Of a stretch of 64,000 nucleotides of DNA, positions 6,949 through 15,974 are shown in pieces. The stretch lies in the NCBI RefSeq assembly GCF_047250385.1, contig NZ_JBLBVM010000055.1, forward strand, positions 1 to 64,000, read 5' to 3'. Numbering within the stretch: position 1 is the stretch's first letter; each line of letters begins with the position of its first letter. Made by a program: the position numbers and the translations under genes. Below the pieces are notes generated by a model that made no database searches, was not told where the DNA came from, and saw nothing but the letters and a program-made list of their open reading frames with translations. The DNA is from Glaciecola sp047250385 (GTDB taxonomy: Bacteria; Pseudomonadota; Gammaproteobacteria; Enterobacterales; Alteromonadaceae).

Positions 6949-8142
6949 CTATTGTCGAGCAACATAGTCGTTTGGCTGAATATTACCCAGAAGGCTTCGG
7001 TCACGACTTGTCACCGTCGCGGTCTCTGCAAAAACTTGAGTAACAACGAGTGTAGTCGGGTGCAATATAAACTGTTTATATTCTTGACCAAAATTGTCCC
7101 TGATTTGCTTGAGACTAAATAAAGTAAGTTGGTCTCCCGCTTTTACGTTTTGGTTTTTACCTAAGTTAATTTGCAATTGATTGTTGGAGACCGCCAATAT
7201 TCTGCCCATTGTGGGCTCGCAAACAGCGTATTCCTCTAAATCGATAGTTGCTTTTTGTAAGCTTTCTAAAACAGCTCTTCCATATCGACTACGCCAAAAC
7301 TGGTCTGAGTTAACATCGATTTGCTTCGTCATATCAAACTCCCAAGCCTCGGAAACACGATATTGTTTTTTTAGTAACTCTTCGCCGGAAGCGCCGTTGA
7401 GAAGGGTTAGAGTGTAAGCAAAATTGCGCACTGCACTGCCGCCATCCCAAAATTTAAAGGCGTTAGCTTGTTGGCGCTCAACACTGATGTCATCAATTGT
7501 GATTGCTAAGACATATTGCACATCTGTTTTTTGTGCAAGGCGAGCGGCTTGAATATTTTGATTCGTGCTGTGCCAATTAAGAGTATAGGGCTCAACTTCG
7601 CTTAAGCTTAAGCCTGTGCTAATTTGTGAGAATGTTTCTTGAAGCTTATGTGCTGCTGCAGCACCTAGATCATGAATTTGGCCATCTGCAGCCTGGGCGC
7701 CATAGCGTATAGGGAAATATGTTGTGGCTAAACGCTTAGTATAATCAGCTGCTGAACATTGTGATTCTTGTGAAAAAATATCAGCACGAATCGAAACTGT
7801 GACGTAACCATCCGAATACACTTCATCAATCAATTCAAGTGTGTTCACTTCGCCACTGGATCGAATTTCAATATGGTCATCCATTAATAGGCCATTCGTC
7901 ATTTGTTGCACGCTTCTAACAGAGGCGCCGGCAAATAGTAGAGCCTGCTTTATGGCTTCTTCTGTCGCTTGGTGCCGGGCCGCCGTTTTATCGCCATTTA
8001 GAATTGCCGCTTGTCCCGTAGCTGAAAACCAGGCTGCGTTGGTAGCAAAGCTTAGTAGGATTGAGCCTAATAGAACCGCAAAGCTCAGAGTTTTGCGGCT
8101 GTTTATGAAAAGCTTTTGCTTAATAACAGATTGTAATTTCAT
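6949..8142 (-). CDS. flgT: Flagellar H-ring protein FlgT
   Basis: 397 aa. A long N-terminal signal region is followed by a cleavage-like site after the hydrophobic stretch (TLSFAVLLGSILLSFATNAA). The mature protein follows the three-part FlgT plan: an N-terminal domain with AILNGDKTAARHQATEEAIK, a middle domain with QKTDVQYVLAITIDDI, and a C-terminal domain of beta character (GRILAVSNNQLQINLGKNQN). FlgT is periplasmic and builds the H ring around the LP ring of sodium-driven polar flagella. It is divergent from flgP across a 341-bp gap. FlgO, often its neighbour, is not seen here. Confidence 0.88.
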   Translation of the reverse strand: MKLQSVIKQKLFINSRKTLSFAVLLGSILLSFATNAAWFSATGQAAILNGDKTAARHQATEEAIKQALLFAGASVRSVQQMTNGLLMDDHIEIRSSGEVNTLELIDEVYSDGYVTVSIRADIFSQESQCSAADYTKRLATTYFPIRYGAQAADGQIHDLGAAAAHKLQETFSQISTGLSLSEVEPYTLNWHSTNQNIQAARLAQKTDVQYVLAITIDDISVERQQANAFKFWDGGSAVRNFAYTLTLLNGASGEELLKKQYRVSEAWEFDMTKQIDVNSDQFWRSRYGRAVLESLQKATIDLEEYAVCEPTMGRILAVSNNQLQINLGKNQNVKAGDQLTLFSLKQIRDNFGQEYKQFILHPTTLVVTQVFAETATVTSRDRSLLGNIQPNDYVARQ

Positions 8143-8483
8143 TGGTCAATTCACTTATATGGCTTATATTATTCATTACTGCACTTATTCTTTACAGCGC
8201 ATATTCATTTCTGCGCATTGTTAATAATTAGCGCATTGAATGCTTTACTACGTAATGCTATACAAGTTATGTGCCACAGTATGAGTTTCATCTTCTTTAC
8301 ACAGGGTATTTCCTGTTTTGCACACATTTCACTCCGACATGATGAATCATGGTTCATATTTTGCATTGCTTAATCTATCGAGAATGGTTGGTTAATTTAT
8401 GATTACGCAAGCTAGATATTTCAGCTTTGTTTGAGTCCTAATCAGTCATAACAAACAGTAGTAAGAATACATATAGGTAATTT
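8143..8483. promoter_or_regulatory. Divergent flgT/flgP intergenic region
   Basis: 341 bp that must hold promoters for flgT (leftward) and flgP (rightward). A sigma-54-like element with GG and TTGC in the right spacing (8350-8364) precedes flgP, but it lacks the usual CA after GG, so I give it low weight. Nothing else is recognised. Confidence 0.3.
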
Positions 8484-8981
8484 ATGCTAAATATGAACAA
8501 GTCAGGCGTCACTAAGGTTCGCACTGCAATTGCGTCGGTAGGACTTATCACACTTTTGGGGCTATCAGGTTGCAGCTCAATGTTCACAAAGCATGTCGAG
8601 TGGGAAACAATAGAGCCAGGGACATACCCTGTCTTAAATGCAGTAGGTTATGCACCCATTGATGCTCAACTAGGTGGAGATGAATCTACAAAAACCTTAA
8701 TGGCGATTAAAGCGTCGAAGCTAGATGCTTATCGTGAATTAGCTGAGCAAGTTTTTGGACAAAAAGTTGACGGCGAACAAGAGTTGGCAAATTTAGTCCT
8801 CACAAATAACCAGTTGAAAAGTTCGGTAGAAGGCGTTATCCGTGGAGCTCGTGTAGTCAAAACCTACCCAGTAGGAGAGGACACCTATGCTACGGAGTTA
8901 GAACTTGATATGTCGAGGGTATACGATATATATCTATCAACAGCGAAACCTAAGAAAATCCGAAAAGTTACTTACTATTAA
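8484..8981 (+). CDS. flgP: Flagellar outer-membrane lipoprotein FlgP
   Basis: 165 aa. A lipoprotein signal peptide ends in the lipobox LSGC (Cys near residue 30). The mature part is an LPP20-type domain (TKTLMAIKASKLDAYRELAEQVFG, then ELANLVLTNNQLKSSVEGVIRGARVV). FlgP forms part of the basal/H-ring structure in polar flagella. The second Met (8493) is an alternative start. It is followed by a bidirectional terminator shared with flgN. Confidence 0.85.
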   Translation: MLNMNKSGVTKVRTAIASVGLITLLGLSGCSSMFTKHVEWETIEPGTYPVLNAVGYAPIDAQLGGDESTKTLMAIKASKLDAYRELAEQVFGQKVDGEQELANLVLTNNQLKSSVEGVIRGARVVKTYPVGEDTYATELELDMSRVYDIYLSTAKPKKIRKVTYY

Positions 8982-9008
8982 AGTGAGTGTTTCAACAAAG
9001 CAAAAAAA

Positions 9009-9034
9009 GCCAGCTTTAAAGCTGGCTTTTTTTT
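9009..9034. terminator. Bidirectional terminator flgP / flgN
   Basis: Hairpin GCCAGCTTTAAAGCTGGC (9009-9026) with a run of T on its right and a run of A on its left, between convergent flgP and flgN. Confidence 0.9.
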
Positions 9035-9058
9035 CGTATTAGTTTCTAAACTGATCTT

Positions 9059-9490
9059 TCAGGCTGTGAAGCCCTTCGAACCAGCATCGCCAGTCGTTTT
9101 ACCGCTGCGATCATAAGTCATTGATTCACGAGCACGAAGCTCCATCATCAGATTACGCAAGTGAGTAAGGCGAAGTTGGCCTTGTTCAACTGACTTTGCA
9201 TTAATTTGTGTCAAATATTTACATTCATGAATAATGGCATTACAACCATTCATTGCTGCTAAAGCATCTTCGGTGCTATCACCATTCGCTTTCGCTTTCT
9301 CAAATAACGAAGATATTGAACTATCCTGCTCTTCGATATGAGTAAGGAGCTCTTCCTTTTCTTTCAACAAGCCCATTAGCGTCTCTGGCTCTCTCGAGCT
9401 GATCAGGTGCAGTTCAGTTTCCAATAGTGCTTTAAGGGCAGTTAACTGTTCTGCTTGTTTATCAATCGCGCTCAATAAACTTGTGATCAT
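9059..9490 (-). CDS. flgN: Flagellar export chaperone FlgN
   Basis: 143 aa, almost entirely alpha-helical and coiled-coil in character (LLSAIDKQAEQLTALKALLE, then LLKEKEELLTHIEEQDSS), as expected of FlgN. FlgN holds the hook-filament junction proteins FlgK and FlgL before export. It lies directly downstream of flgM on the same strand with a 7-bp gap, so the pair is one transcript driven by the sigma-28 promoter upstream of flgM. Confidence 0.88.
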   Translation of the reverse strand: MITSLLSAIDKQAEQLTALKALLETELHLISSREPETLMGLLKEKEELLTHIEEQDSSISSLFEKAKANGDSTEDALAAMNGCNAIIHECKYLTQINAKSVEQGQLRLTHLRNLMMELRARESMTYDRSGKTTGDAGSKGFTA

Positions 9491-9497
9491 TTAGATT

Positions 9498-9830
9498 CTA
9501 AGCTCCATTCCCGAAAATTTGAGATTCCAATTTGGCAATTTTTTGCGCCAATACTTCAGGGTTTATCTTATATTCGCCATCGGCGATAGCTTTTTTCAGT
9601 TTATCAACTTTCTCTTGATTAACTGGTGCCTCAGTGCTCTTCTTTTGAACCTGCGAAAGTTGCTGTGCAGATGAAGTTAATGACACTGAATCTTGACGCG
9701 GCGCAGTAGACTGAGCAGCGGCTTGAGCAGTGTTAGCACTTGCAGATTGACCTGGCGTTTGCTGTTGTGACAGCTTTTGCCCATCAATTTGTGGCTTGTT
9801 TACATTATTGTTTACATTGTTAATAGTCAT
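9498..9830 (-). CDS. flgM: Anti-sigma-28 factor FlgM
   Basis: 110 aa from the ATG at 9830 (MTINNVNNNVNKPQIDGQKL). An in-frame Met 22 codons further upstream would lie inside the 5' leader, close to the promoter, so I reject it. The C-terminal half (VDKLKKAIADGEYKINPEVLAQKIAK) is the conserved FliA-binding segment; the N-terminal half is Gln/Ala/Ser-rich and disordered, as is usual. FlgM holds FliA inactive until the hook is complete and it is exported. Confidence 0.92.
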   Translation of the reverse strand: MTINNVNNNVNKPQIDGQKLSQQQTPGQSASANTAQAAAQSTAPRQDSVSLTSSAQQLSQVQKKSTEAPVNQEKVDKLKKAIADGEYKINPEVLAQKIAKLESQIFGNGA

Positions 9831-9865
9831 AATTTTTTTCCAGAACCTATAACATCTCGTTAATG

Positions 9866-9892
9866 TTATCGGCTTCTTATGTTCTAACTTTA
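9866..9892 (-). promoter_or_regulatory. Sigma-28 promoter of flgM-flgN
   Basis: Minus strand: TAAAGTTA, 11 bp, GCCGATAA. This is almost the exact FliA consensus (TAAAGTTT-N11-GCCGATAA), 36 bp upstream of the flgM ATG. It implies late-class feedback expression of the anti-sigma factor. Confidence 0.9.
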
Positions 9893-10006
9893 GCAAGAAA
9901 GTGAATTAAAATCACATTTTCTGCTCTTTTTTTGTATTTTAAATTAAAAATACTTCTAACTATTCAAACTGATAACAAAAAAGCGTCAAAATATTAGCTC
10001 TTTTTG

Positions 10007-10714
10007 TTAGATTTGGATACTCACTTCGCTCGTACTAGAGACTGTCGCAGATACCATTTTCTTCGAGGCGGTATTCTGTACTCTTATCGTGTCACCTAAG
10101 TTTCCATCCTGTTGCGCGATACCCGATACTTTTAAACTTAAGCCGCTGGCTACCGCCATAATCGTGACTTTGTCACCTTTGCAAACGAAGCAAAGCATAC
10201 CATTATTAATTATTTGGCCTGGTCTAACTCGCCGTTTAAGTCGCGCACCAAGCAGATATTGTTTGTCGCTATATGTCGACCCTCGAAGCCTGTTAATTGG
10301 TATATCGGCAATATACAGATTTTTTTCAGTTAAAAGTGAGCCAGGGCTCATTGTTTCTGATGTAACTACCACAGGTTTAGTTTGTTCGACCTGTACTGAA
10401 GTAAAAAGATACCAATTAGTGTTTGGGCAAGTGACCTTCACTGACACATTACTTTGCTTTAAGCTTGAATCAGAAGCTTCAAATTCAAAGGGTGATTTGC
10501 ATACTGGGATGTGTATTCGGCTGTCAATTTCGGCAGCTTGTATATTAACGTCAGCATCTTCATCAATAAAAGCACGCTGTTGTACATACAACTCAGCTTG
10601 ATGTTGTATACTCAAATGAATAGATGCATTGGCTGCGGTAGTGAAAAGCACTAAAAAATAGGTCAAGCCAACGCCTAATGCTGTCGATAACGAATTACTT
10701 ATATTAATTTGCAT
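10007..10714 (-). CDS. flgA: Flagellar P-ring assembly chaperone FlgA
   Basis: 235 aa. N-terminal signal peptide (hydrophobic stretch about residues 10-30, ending ANA). The C-terminal half is a SAF domain (VVTSETMSPGSLLTEKNLYI, then RVRPGQIINNGMLCFVCKGD), the FlgA signature. FlgA is periplasmic and helps FlgI assemble into the P ring. It lies upstream of flgM-flgN on the same strand but about 180 bp away, so flgMN also has its own sigma-28 promoter. Confidence 0.92.
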   Translation of the reverse strand: MQINISNSLSTALGVGLTYFLVLFTTAANASIHLSIQHQAELYVQQRAFIDEDADVNIQAAEIDSRIHIPVCKSPFEFEASDSSLKQSNVSVKVTCPNTNWYLFTSVQVEQTKPVVVTSETMSPGSLLTEKNLYIADIPINRLRGSTYSDKQYLLGARLKRRVRPGQIINNGMLCFVCKGDKVTIMAVASGLSLKVSGIAQQDGNLGDTIRVQNTASKKMVSATVSSTSEVSIQI

Positions 10715-10833
10715 TTGTCTTTTACCTGTTTTCTTTTAGTTGGCGTGATCAACGCGTCATACCAAATAGAGTGTCAAAAGTTCGGCACAATTAGCACTTA
10801 TACGTGCTTCTTTAATGCGGTATATTAGATAAG

Positions 10834-10848
10834 GCAACAATCATGCCT
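10834..10848 (-). promoter_or_regulatory. Candidate sigma-54 promoter of flgA
   Basis: Minus strand AGGCATGATTGTTGC: GG and GC of the -24/-12 boxes in correct spacing, with one departure from TGGCA. It lies 120 bp upstream of flgA. Sigma-54 control of flgAMN is known in vibrios, which supports the call. Confidence 0.5.
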
Positions 10849-10871
10849 AAACTCAAAATTGGAGGTTATGA

Positions 10872-11807
10872 ATGTCCAGTATTATGGATTCGGTCAATCA
10901 ACGAACACAGCTTGTAGGACAAAACCGCTTAGAGCTTTTGTTGTTTAGGCTCAATGGAAGACAGCGTTTTGGTATTAACGTTTTTAAAGTACGCGAAGTT
11001 TTACAATGTCCTCCATTAACTCAAATTCCTCGCTTGAATAAACTTATTCGCGGTGTCGCGCATGTTCGTGGTCAAACCATCTCAATCATTGATTTAAGTA
11101 TGGCGACGGGCGGAAAGCGTATCGAAAACTTAGAAACAGGTTTCATTATCATTGCTGAATACAATCGCTCCGTTCAAGGCTTTTTAGTCGGTTCAGTAGA
11201 ACGAATTATCAATACCAATTGGGATGCAATCATGCCGCCACCTCAAGGTTCGGGCAAAGCAAGTTATCTTACTGCTGTGACCGAGGTTGAAGGTGAGCTG
11301 ATTGAAATTCTTGATGTTGAAAAAATCTTAAATGAAATATCGCCGCTAAACACCGATGTAAGTAAAGATGTGACTGAGTCCTTAGACGTAACCTTGAGTA
11401 AAGGAAAAATGATATTCATTGCTGATGATTCAGCGGTGGCCAGAAATCAGGTGAAGAAGGCATTGACAGCTTTGGGTCTTGAAATCGAGATGGCTAAGAA
11501 TGGTTTGGAGGCTCTTAAACGCCTCAAAGAAATAGCTAGCGAAACAGGCGATATTACTGACAAAGTAGGCGTATTGGTTTCTGATATTGAAATGCCAGAA
11601 ATGGACGGGTACACCCTTACCGCAGAAATAAGAAACGATCCAGAGTTAGCTAGATTAAACGTTGTATTACACACTTCGTTAAGCGGTGTATTTAACCAAG
11701 CAATGGTGAAGAAGGTAGGTGCAGATGATTTTATTGCTAAATTTCATCCTGATGAACTAGCCGCTGCTGTTGGTAAATGGCTAGGCACTGAATTAAAAGC
11801 GAAGTAG
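10872..11807 (+). CDS. cheV: Chemotaxis coupling protein CheV
   Basis: 311 aa. The CheW-like domain spans about residues 20-165 (LFRLNGRQRFGINVFKVREV, HVRGQTISIIDL). A response-regulator receiver domain follows at about 178-305, with the acidic pocket (FIADDSA) and the phospho-acceptor Asp in VSDIEMPEMDG. CheV couples chemoreceptors to CheA and adjusts the coupling by phosphorylation. The start has a strong GGAGG site 6 bp upstream. It is followed after 3 bp by cheR, so the two are translationally linked. Confidence 0.93.
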   Translation: MSSIMDSVNQRTQLVGQNRLELLLFRLNGRQRFGINVFKVREVLQCPPLTQIPRLNKLIRGVAHVRGQTISIIDLSMATGGKRIENLETGFIIIAEYNRSVQGFLVGSVERIINTNWDAIMPPPQGSGKASYLTAVTEVEGELIEILDVEKILNEISPLNTDVSKDVTESLDVTLSKGKMIFIADDSAVARNQVKKALTALGLEIEMAKNGLEALKRLKEIASETGDITDKVGVLVSDIEMPEMDGYTLTAEIRNDPELARLNVVLHTSLSGVFNQAMVKKVGADDFIAKFHPDELAAAVGKWLGTELKAK

Positions 11808-11810
11808 CAA

Positions 11811-12644
11811 TTGAAAAAAGAGCTTTCACTCGCTGCGTACGATAGGTTTCGTTCCTTTCTGCATGAAAAAAGTGGCATCTTGCTGGATGAGACTAAGCAG
11901 TACTTGGTGAGGAGCAGGTTAGTGCCACTAGTACACCGATTTGCTTGTCCAGACGTTGATACTTTAATTGAAAGAGTCGTTTCGCAGCGCGAAGCGATTG
12001 TAACTCAAGCCGCATTAGAAGCAATGACGACAAATGAAACACTTTGGTTTCGTGATAAATATCCTTTTGATATTCTACAAAATAAAATCTTACCTGAGCT
12101 AGCAACAAAGCAAAATATCGTCCGTATTTGGAGTGCTGCCAGTTCGACTGGGCAGGAAGCTTATTCAATTGCCATGACGGTTGCAGAATTTTTAAGAGGA
12201 AATAAGGAGGCCTTTCGTCATGGTATTCAAATTATTGGCACTGACTTATCGACTGAAGTTGTCAAAACGGCTACTGTGGGCACTTACGACTCATTGTCTT
12301 TGAATCGAGGATTAAGTGATGAGTTTAAGCGTCGCTACTTTGTATCCGAAGAAGATAAACGTATGACGATAAAACCTGAAATTAGAAAGTGGGTGTCATT
12401 TCGACAATTCAATTTAACTTCAAACTTTGCCGCTTTGGGCAAGTTTGATGTGGTTTTTTGCCGCAATGTGCTTATTTACTTCGATTCGGATCTAAAAACC
12501 AAGGTACTGCAAAATATTTCCGCTTGCCTGCAGTCAGAGGGCAGTTTGTTGTTAGGCGCGTCCGAATCCCTCAGTGGTGCAACTAAGCACTTTGAAATGA
12601 TTACTCAGCCCTCAGGCCTTTATTACCGTAAGCTTAAACAATAA
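11811..12644 (+). CDS. cheR: Chemoreceptor methyltransferase CheR
   Basis: 277 aa with a TTG start 3 bp after the cheV stop. The N-terminal helical domain (YDRFRSFLHEKSGILLDETK) is followed by the SAM-binding domain, with RIWSAASSTGQEAYSIAM near residue 105, IIGTDLS near 140 and FDVVFCRNVLIYFD near 218. It methylates glutamates on chemoreceptors using S-adenosylmethionine. Placement of cheV-cheR just before flgB is typical of polar-flagellum clusters in this group. Confidence 0.93.
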   Translation: MKKELSLAAYDRFRSFLHEKSGILLDETKQYLVRSRLVPLVHRFACPDVDTLIERVVSQREAIVTQAALEAMTTNETLWFRDKYPFDILQNKILPELATKQNIVRIWSAASSTGQEAYSIAMTVAEFLRGNKEAFRHGIQIIGTDLSTEVVKTATVGTYDSLSLNRGLSDEFKRRYFVSEEDKRMTIKPEIRKWVSFRQFNLTSNFAALGKFDVVFCRNVLIYFDSDLKTKVLQNISACLQSEGSLLLGASESLSGATKHFEMITQPSGLYYRKLKQ

Positions 12645-12686
12645 TCCCCATCTCAAAAACACTTCTTTTTAAAAAAAATAATTTTT

Positions 12687-12701
12687 TGGCACATGAATTG
12701 C
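12687..12701 (+). promoter_or_regulatory. Sigma-54 promoter of flgBCDE
   Basis: TGGCACATGAATTGC: -24 GG and -12 GC with the correct 10-bp separation, 40 bp upstream of flgB. It implies FlrC-dependent middle-class expression. Confidence 0.85.
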
Positions 12702-12741
12702 TGAACACTTGCAAGTAAGTTTGTTTGTAAGTGAGTAACAC

Positions 12742-13152
12742 ATGGCTATCAGTTTAGATAAATTAGTTGGATTTCATCAGAAGGCACTCTCTGTTCGCTC
12801 GAATAGAATGGAAGTGATTTCAGGGAATTTAGCAAATGCAAATACTCCTGGGTACAAGGCGAGAGACATTGATTTTAATAAAGCAATGAAAAGCGCGCAA
12901 TACAATCAAGGCAATCAGGGTAGTTTAGTTAAAACTCACGACAAACACATTTCCGGGCGTTCTCAAATGCAAGCGGAAATCGAATTTAGAATCCCAACTC
13001 AAGCTGATACAGGTGATGGTAATACTGTTGATTCACAAGTTGAACGAAACAATTTTCTCGACAACGGCTTGCGCTATCAAGCAGGTGTGATGATGTTGAC
13101 CGGAAAAATTAAAGGCATGAAGAAAGCAATTAGTGGCGGAGGTCAAGGCTAA
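12742..13152 (+). CDS. flgB: Proximal rod protein FlgB
   Basis: 136 aa. The N-terminal rod motif (RSNRMEVISGNLANANTPGYKARDIDF) is followed by the characteristic FlgB C-terminal region (ERNNFLDNGLRYQAGVMMLTGKIKGMKKAI). It is part of the proximal rod of the basal body and first in a sigma-54 operon. Its stop codon overlaps the flgC start (ATG at 13152). Confidence 0.95.
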   Translation: MAISLDKLVGFHQKALSVRSNRMEVISGNLANANTPGYKARDIDFNKAMKSAQYNQGNQGSLVKTHDKHISGRSQMQAEIEFRIPTQADTGDGNTVDSQVERNNFLDNGLRYQAGVMMLTGKIKGMKKAISGGGQG

Positions 13153-13574
13153 TGAGTTTATTTAATATTATGAAAATAGCGAGTACAGGAATGGGGGCTG
13201 AAAGTGTGCGCCTAAACAGTACTGCGAGTAACATCGCTAACGCTAATTCGGTCAGTAGCAGCTATGAAGATACATACAAAGCTCGCCACCCAGTTTTTGC
13301 AGCAGCCTTGCAAGAAGCGAATGCAGACATGACAAAAGGTACCGGTGTAAAAGTACTTGGTGTTGTTGAAAGTAATAAACCGCTGCAAGTGGAATATGCA
13401 CCAGGCAATCCTTTAGCGGATGAAAATGGTTATATCTATAAGCCGAACGTCAATATTGTGGAAGAAATGGCTGACATGCTTTCAGCTTCAAAAGGTTATG
13501 AAACCAACGTGCAGATTGCAGATACAACTAAGCGTATATTCAGACGTGTATTGCAGTTAGGTCAAGGTCAATAG
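13152..13574 (+). CDS. flgC: Proximal rod protein FlgC
   Basis: 140 aa. It has the N-terminal rod motif (RLNSTASNIANANSVSSSYEDTYKARHPVF) and a C-terminal helix (NVNIVEEMADMLSASKGYETNVQIADTTKRI). It is an axial component of the proximal rod. It overlaps flgB by one base and is followed 39 bp later by flgD. Confidence 0.95.
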   Translation: MSLFNIMKIASTGMGAESVRLNSTASNIANANSVSSSYEDTYKARHPVFAAALQEANADMTKGTGVKVLGVVESNKPLQVEYAPGNPLADENGYIYKPNVNIVEEMADMLSASKGYETNVQIADTTKRIFRRVLQLGQGQ

Positions 13575-13613
13575 AGTTAAGCTAAGCTTGATAGTATTAG
13601 CGGAGATAATAAA

Positions 13614-14306
13614 GTGAATACATTAGAACGCAATCAAACCGGTTTAAATACCGACCTCTATTGGCAACCTGAGGCGGTTAAAGTATCGGACGGTACTGAG
13701 CAGAATCTGAAACAAGAAGATTTCTTTGCTTTGCTCACTGAGCAGTTGGCAAATCAGGATCCAACTAAGCCAGTAGATAATGACCAGTTGGTATCACAGA
13801 TGACTTCATTCACCACAGCTGAAGGTATCTCACAGCTGAATGAGAAATTTGGTAGCTTTGCCTCATCAATGACTTCTAACCAAGCCTTGCAAGCGTCTAG
13901 CTTGATTGGCCAGAATGTACTGGTGACGGGCAATATTGGTCATATAGCGAATGAAGGTCAGGGCATTAACGGCGTGATCATCAATGAGCAAACCTCTCAG
14001 AATACCAAAATAGCAATTCAAAATAGCCAAGGTGAAGTAGTGCGTACGATGGATATCGGCACGCTTGCCGCAGGCAACGTAGAGTTTAATTGGGATGGTA
14101 CTGATCAAAACGGCAATCCATTGCCGCCAGGTGATTACGCTGTCCAAGTTCAAGGCGAAGTGTTTGGCGAACCAACGTCATTACCTACAGCCATTAATAG
14201 ACATGTCGACAGCGTAAGTCTCGCAGGCTCAAGTCAAGGTGTCATTCTTAATTTAGATGGTGACGTTAGCATACAGCTAAAAGACGTTATCCAAATCGGT
14301 AGTTAA
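13614..14306 (+). CDS. flgD: Hook-capping protein FlgD
   Basis: 230 aa with a GTG start and a GGAG site. The N-terminal motif (QEDFFALLTEQLANQDPTKPVDNDQLVSQM) is the FlgD scaffold signature. The C-terminal half is a FlgD Ig-like/Tudor region (IGTLAAGNVEFNWDGTDQNG). FlgD caps the growing hook and is discarded on completion. Length is normal. Confidence 0.95.
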   Translation: MNTLERNQTGLNTDLYWQPEAVKVSDGTEQNLKQEDFFALLTEQLANQDPTKPVDNDQLVSQMTSFTTAEGISQLNEKFGSFASSMTSNQALQASSLIGQNVLVTGNIGHIANEGQGINGVIINEQTSQNTKIAIQNSQGEVVRTMDIGTLAAGNVEFNWDGTDQNGNPLPPGDYAVQVQGEVFGEPTSLPTAINRHVDSVSLAGSSQGVILNLDGDVSIQLKDVIQIGS

Positions 14307-14321
14307 TAGGAGTTTTTCCCC

Positions 14322-15707
14322 ATGTCATTTAATATCGCACTCAGCGGAGTCTCGGCTTCACAAAAAGACTTAGACACAACGGCAAATAACATTGCTAACG
14401 TGAATACGGTTGGTTTTAAGGAGTCCCGTGCAGAATTCGGCGACGTTTATGCTGCATCTCTTTTAGCCTCGGGTAAAACCAAAGTGGGTGATGGTGCATT
14501 AACCCAAGAAGTTGCTCAGCAATTTTCGCAGGGGAGTTTGAGCTTCACTAATAACTCATTAGACTTAGCAATTACCGGTAATGGTTTCTTCGCAACTATT
14601 CCTGAAGTGTCTTCTCGTGATTTTTCATTTACGCGTGCAGGTCAATTCAAATTAGACTCTAACAACTTCGTTGTGAACTCTTCGGGTGATAATTTATTGG
14701 GTTTCCCAGTGAATACTGACGGTACTTCTGCTTCTGTAGCTCTTAGTACAACAGTGCCTGTTCGAATTCCTGACTCGTCGGGTTCGCCACAACAAACGAC
14801 TGAAGTTGATGTTAGATTTAACTTGCCAGCGGGTGACCAAGGCAAAGTGGCCGCCGATTTTGACCCAAGTGACCCATTGACATACAACGCAGCTACTTCG
14901 GTAACAATTTATGACTCGCTAGGTGATAGCCATGTTATGACTTATTACTTCATCAAGGATAATGATCCAGCTGTCGTTAACGAATGGTATGTAGCAACAG
15001 CAGTTGACGATCAATTAGTTGATGCAACAAACTCTGACGGTTCTGATTCTGATCCAACAACTGCGACAAATGCTGTCGGCCTCAACACCGGTAATGCAGT
15101 ATCGACTGCTAAAATCTCATTTAGTGAGGGTGGTGATTTCATTGGAATTGAATCTGCCGATGGTCTTCCACAACTCAACTCTAAATTCCAAACTGAAGCG
15201 CTAGGTCCAAACATTCTTAGTAATGGTTCTTCGCCACTTCAGCAAATAACAATAGATTTTAACTTAGATAGAAACAACGCAACGCCAAATGAGCCTACTC
15301 AGTTTGCTTCTGCATTTGAAGTGACCTCACTTGAGCAAGACGGTTTGCCGGTTGGTCGATTAACGGGCATAGATATCGGTGCTGATGGCCTAGTTAGAGC
15401 AACATTCTCAAACGGTACATCGGAACCAATCGTTCGTGTGGCACTTGTCCGTTTCTCGAATGAACAGGGCTTGACGCAACAAAGCGGTACGCAATGGAAA
15501 GAAAGTATTCTTTCGGGCGAAGCGCTAGCGGGTGAAGCAACAACGGGTACCTTCGGTGATATTAACTCGTCGGCACTTGAGCAAGCGAACGTTAACCTAA
15601 CCACTGAGCTAATTGACATGATCATCGCTCAACGTAACTTCCAAGCTAACTCCAGAGCGCTGGAAGTAAACAACCAGCTAAACCAAACGATATTGAACAT
15701 TCGATAA
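14322..15707 (+). CDS. flgE: Flagellar hook protein FlgE
   Basis: 461 aa. N-terminal rod domain (FNIALSGVSASQKDLDTTANNIANVNTVGFK), FlgE D1/D2 central region (about residues 95-380) and a C-terminal helix (ALEQANVNLTTELIDMIIAQRNFQANSRALEV). It builds the curved hook. It is last in flgBCDE and followed by a strong terminator. The central domain is Asp/Ser/Thr-rich (TNSDGSDSDPTTATNA near residue 240), which is usual for exported hook proteins. Confidence 0.96.
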   Translation: MSFNIALSGVSASQKDLDTTANNIANVNTVGFKESRAEFGDVYAASLLASGKTKVGDGALTQEVAQQFSQGSLSFTNNSLDLAITGNGFFATIPEVSSRDFSFTRAGQFKLDSNNFVVNSSGDNLLGFPVNTDGTSASVALSTTVPVRIPDSSGSPQQTTEVDVRFNLPAGDQGKVAADFDPSDPLTYNAATSVTIYDSLGDSHVMTYYFIKDNDPAVVNEWYVATAVDDQLVDATNSDGSDSDPTTATNAVGLNTGNAVSTAKISFSEGGDFIGIESADGLPQLNSKFQTEALGPNILSNGSSPLQQITIDFNLDRNNATPNEPTQFASAFEVTSLEQDGLPVGRLTGIDIGADGLVRATFSNGTSEPIVRVALVRFSNEQGLTQQSGTQWKESILSGEALAGEATTGTFGDINSSALEQANVNLTTELIDMIIAQRNFQANSRALEVNNQLNQTILNIR

Positions 15708-15726
15708 TCGTTAACTAAATAATTTA

Positions 15727-15751
15727 AGCCGACATTCGTGTCGGCTTTTTT
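15727..15751 (+). terminator. Terminator of flgBCDE
   Basis: Stem AGCCGAC/GTCGGCT (15727-15746) followed by a T run to 15751, 20 bp after the flgE stop. Confidence 0.9.
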
Positions 15752-15797
15752 GTTTCTTAGGAATGAAACCAGAGGGTAGAAACTGTGTTTTGAATCC

Positions 15798-15913
15798 AGA
15801 GTATTGAGGTGAGTCCTGCCTGCAAAAAAGCGCTGCGAGCACATCCCTGTGACGCTCTCATAAAACTCCTGTTTTATGACGTTTTTTGCAGGCAGGACTC
15901 ACCTCAATACTCT
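15798..15913 (+). repeat. Nested palindromic element, copy A
   Basis: A 64-bp core (15824-15887) starts AAAAAAGCGC and ends ACGTTTTTT. It is bracketed by 26-bp arms (15798-15823 and 15888-15913) that are perfect reverse complements, 26 of 26. The core contains the hairpin CATAAAAC-TCCT-GTTTTATG and a second imperfect hairpin around GAGCACATCCCTGTGACGCTC's shorter stem GAGC/GCTC. The whole could extrude as a branched cruciform. No ORF is present. Confidence 0.9.
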
Positions 15914-15974
15914 TCACTTTGGCGGTGGTTTTAGGCTTGTTTTTCCTTTGTTCTGACTTGATCGGTTTGAAACC

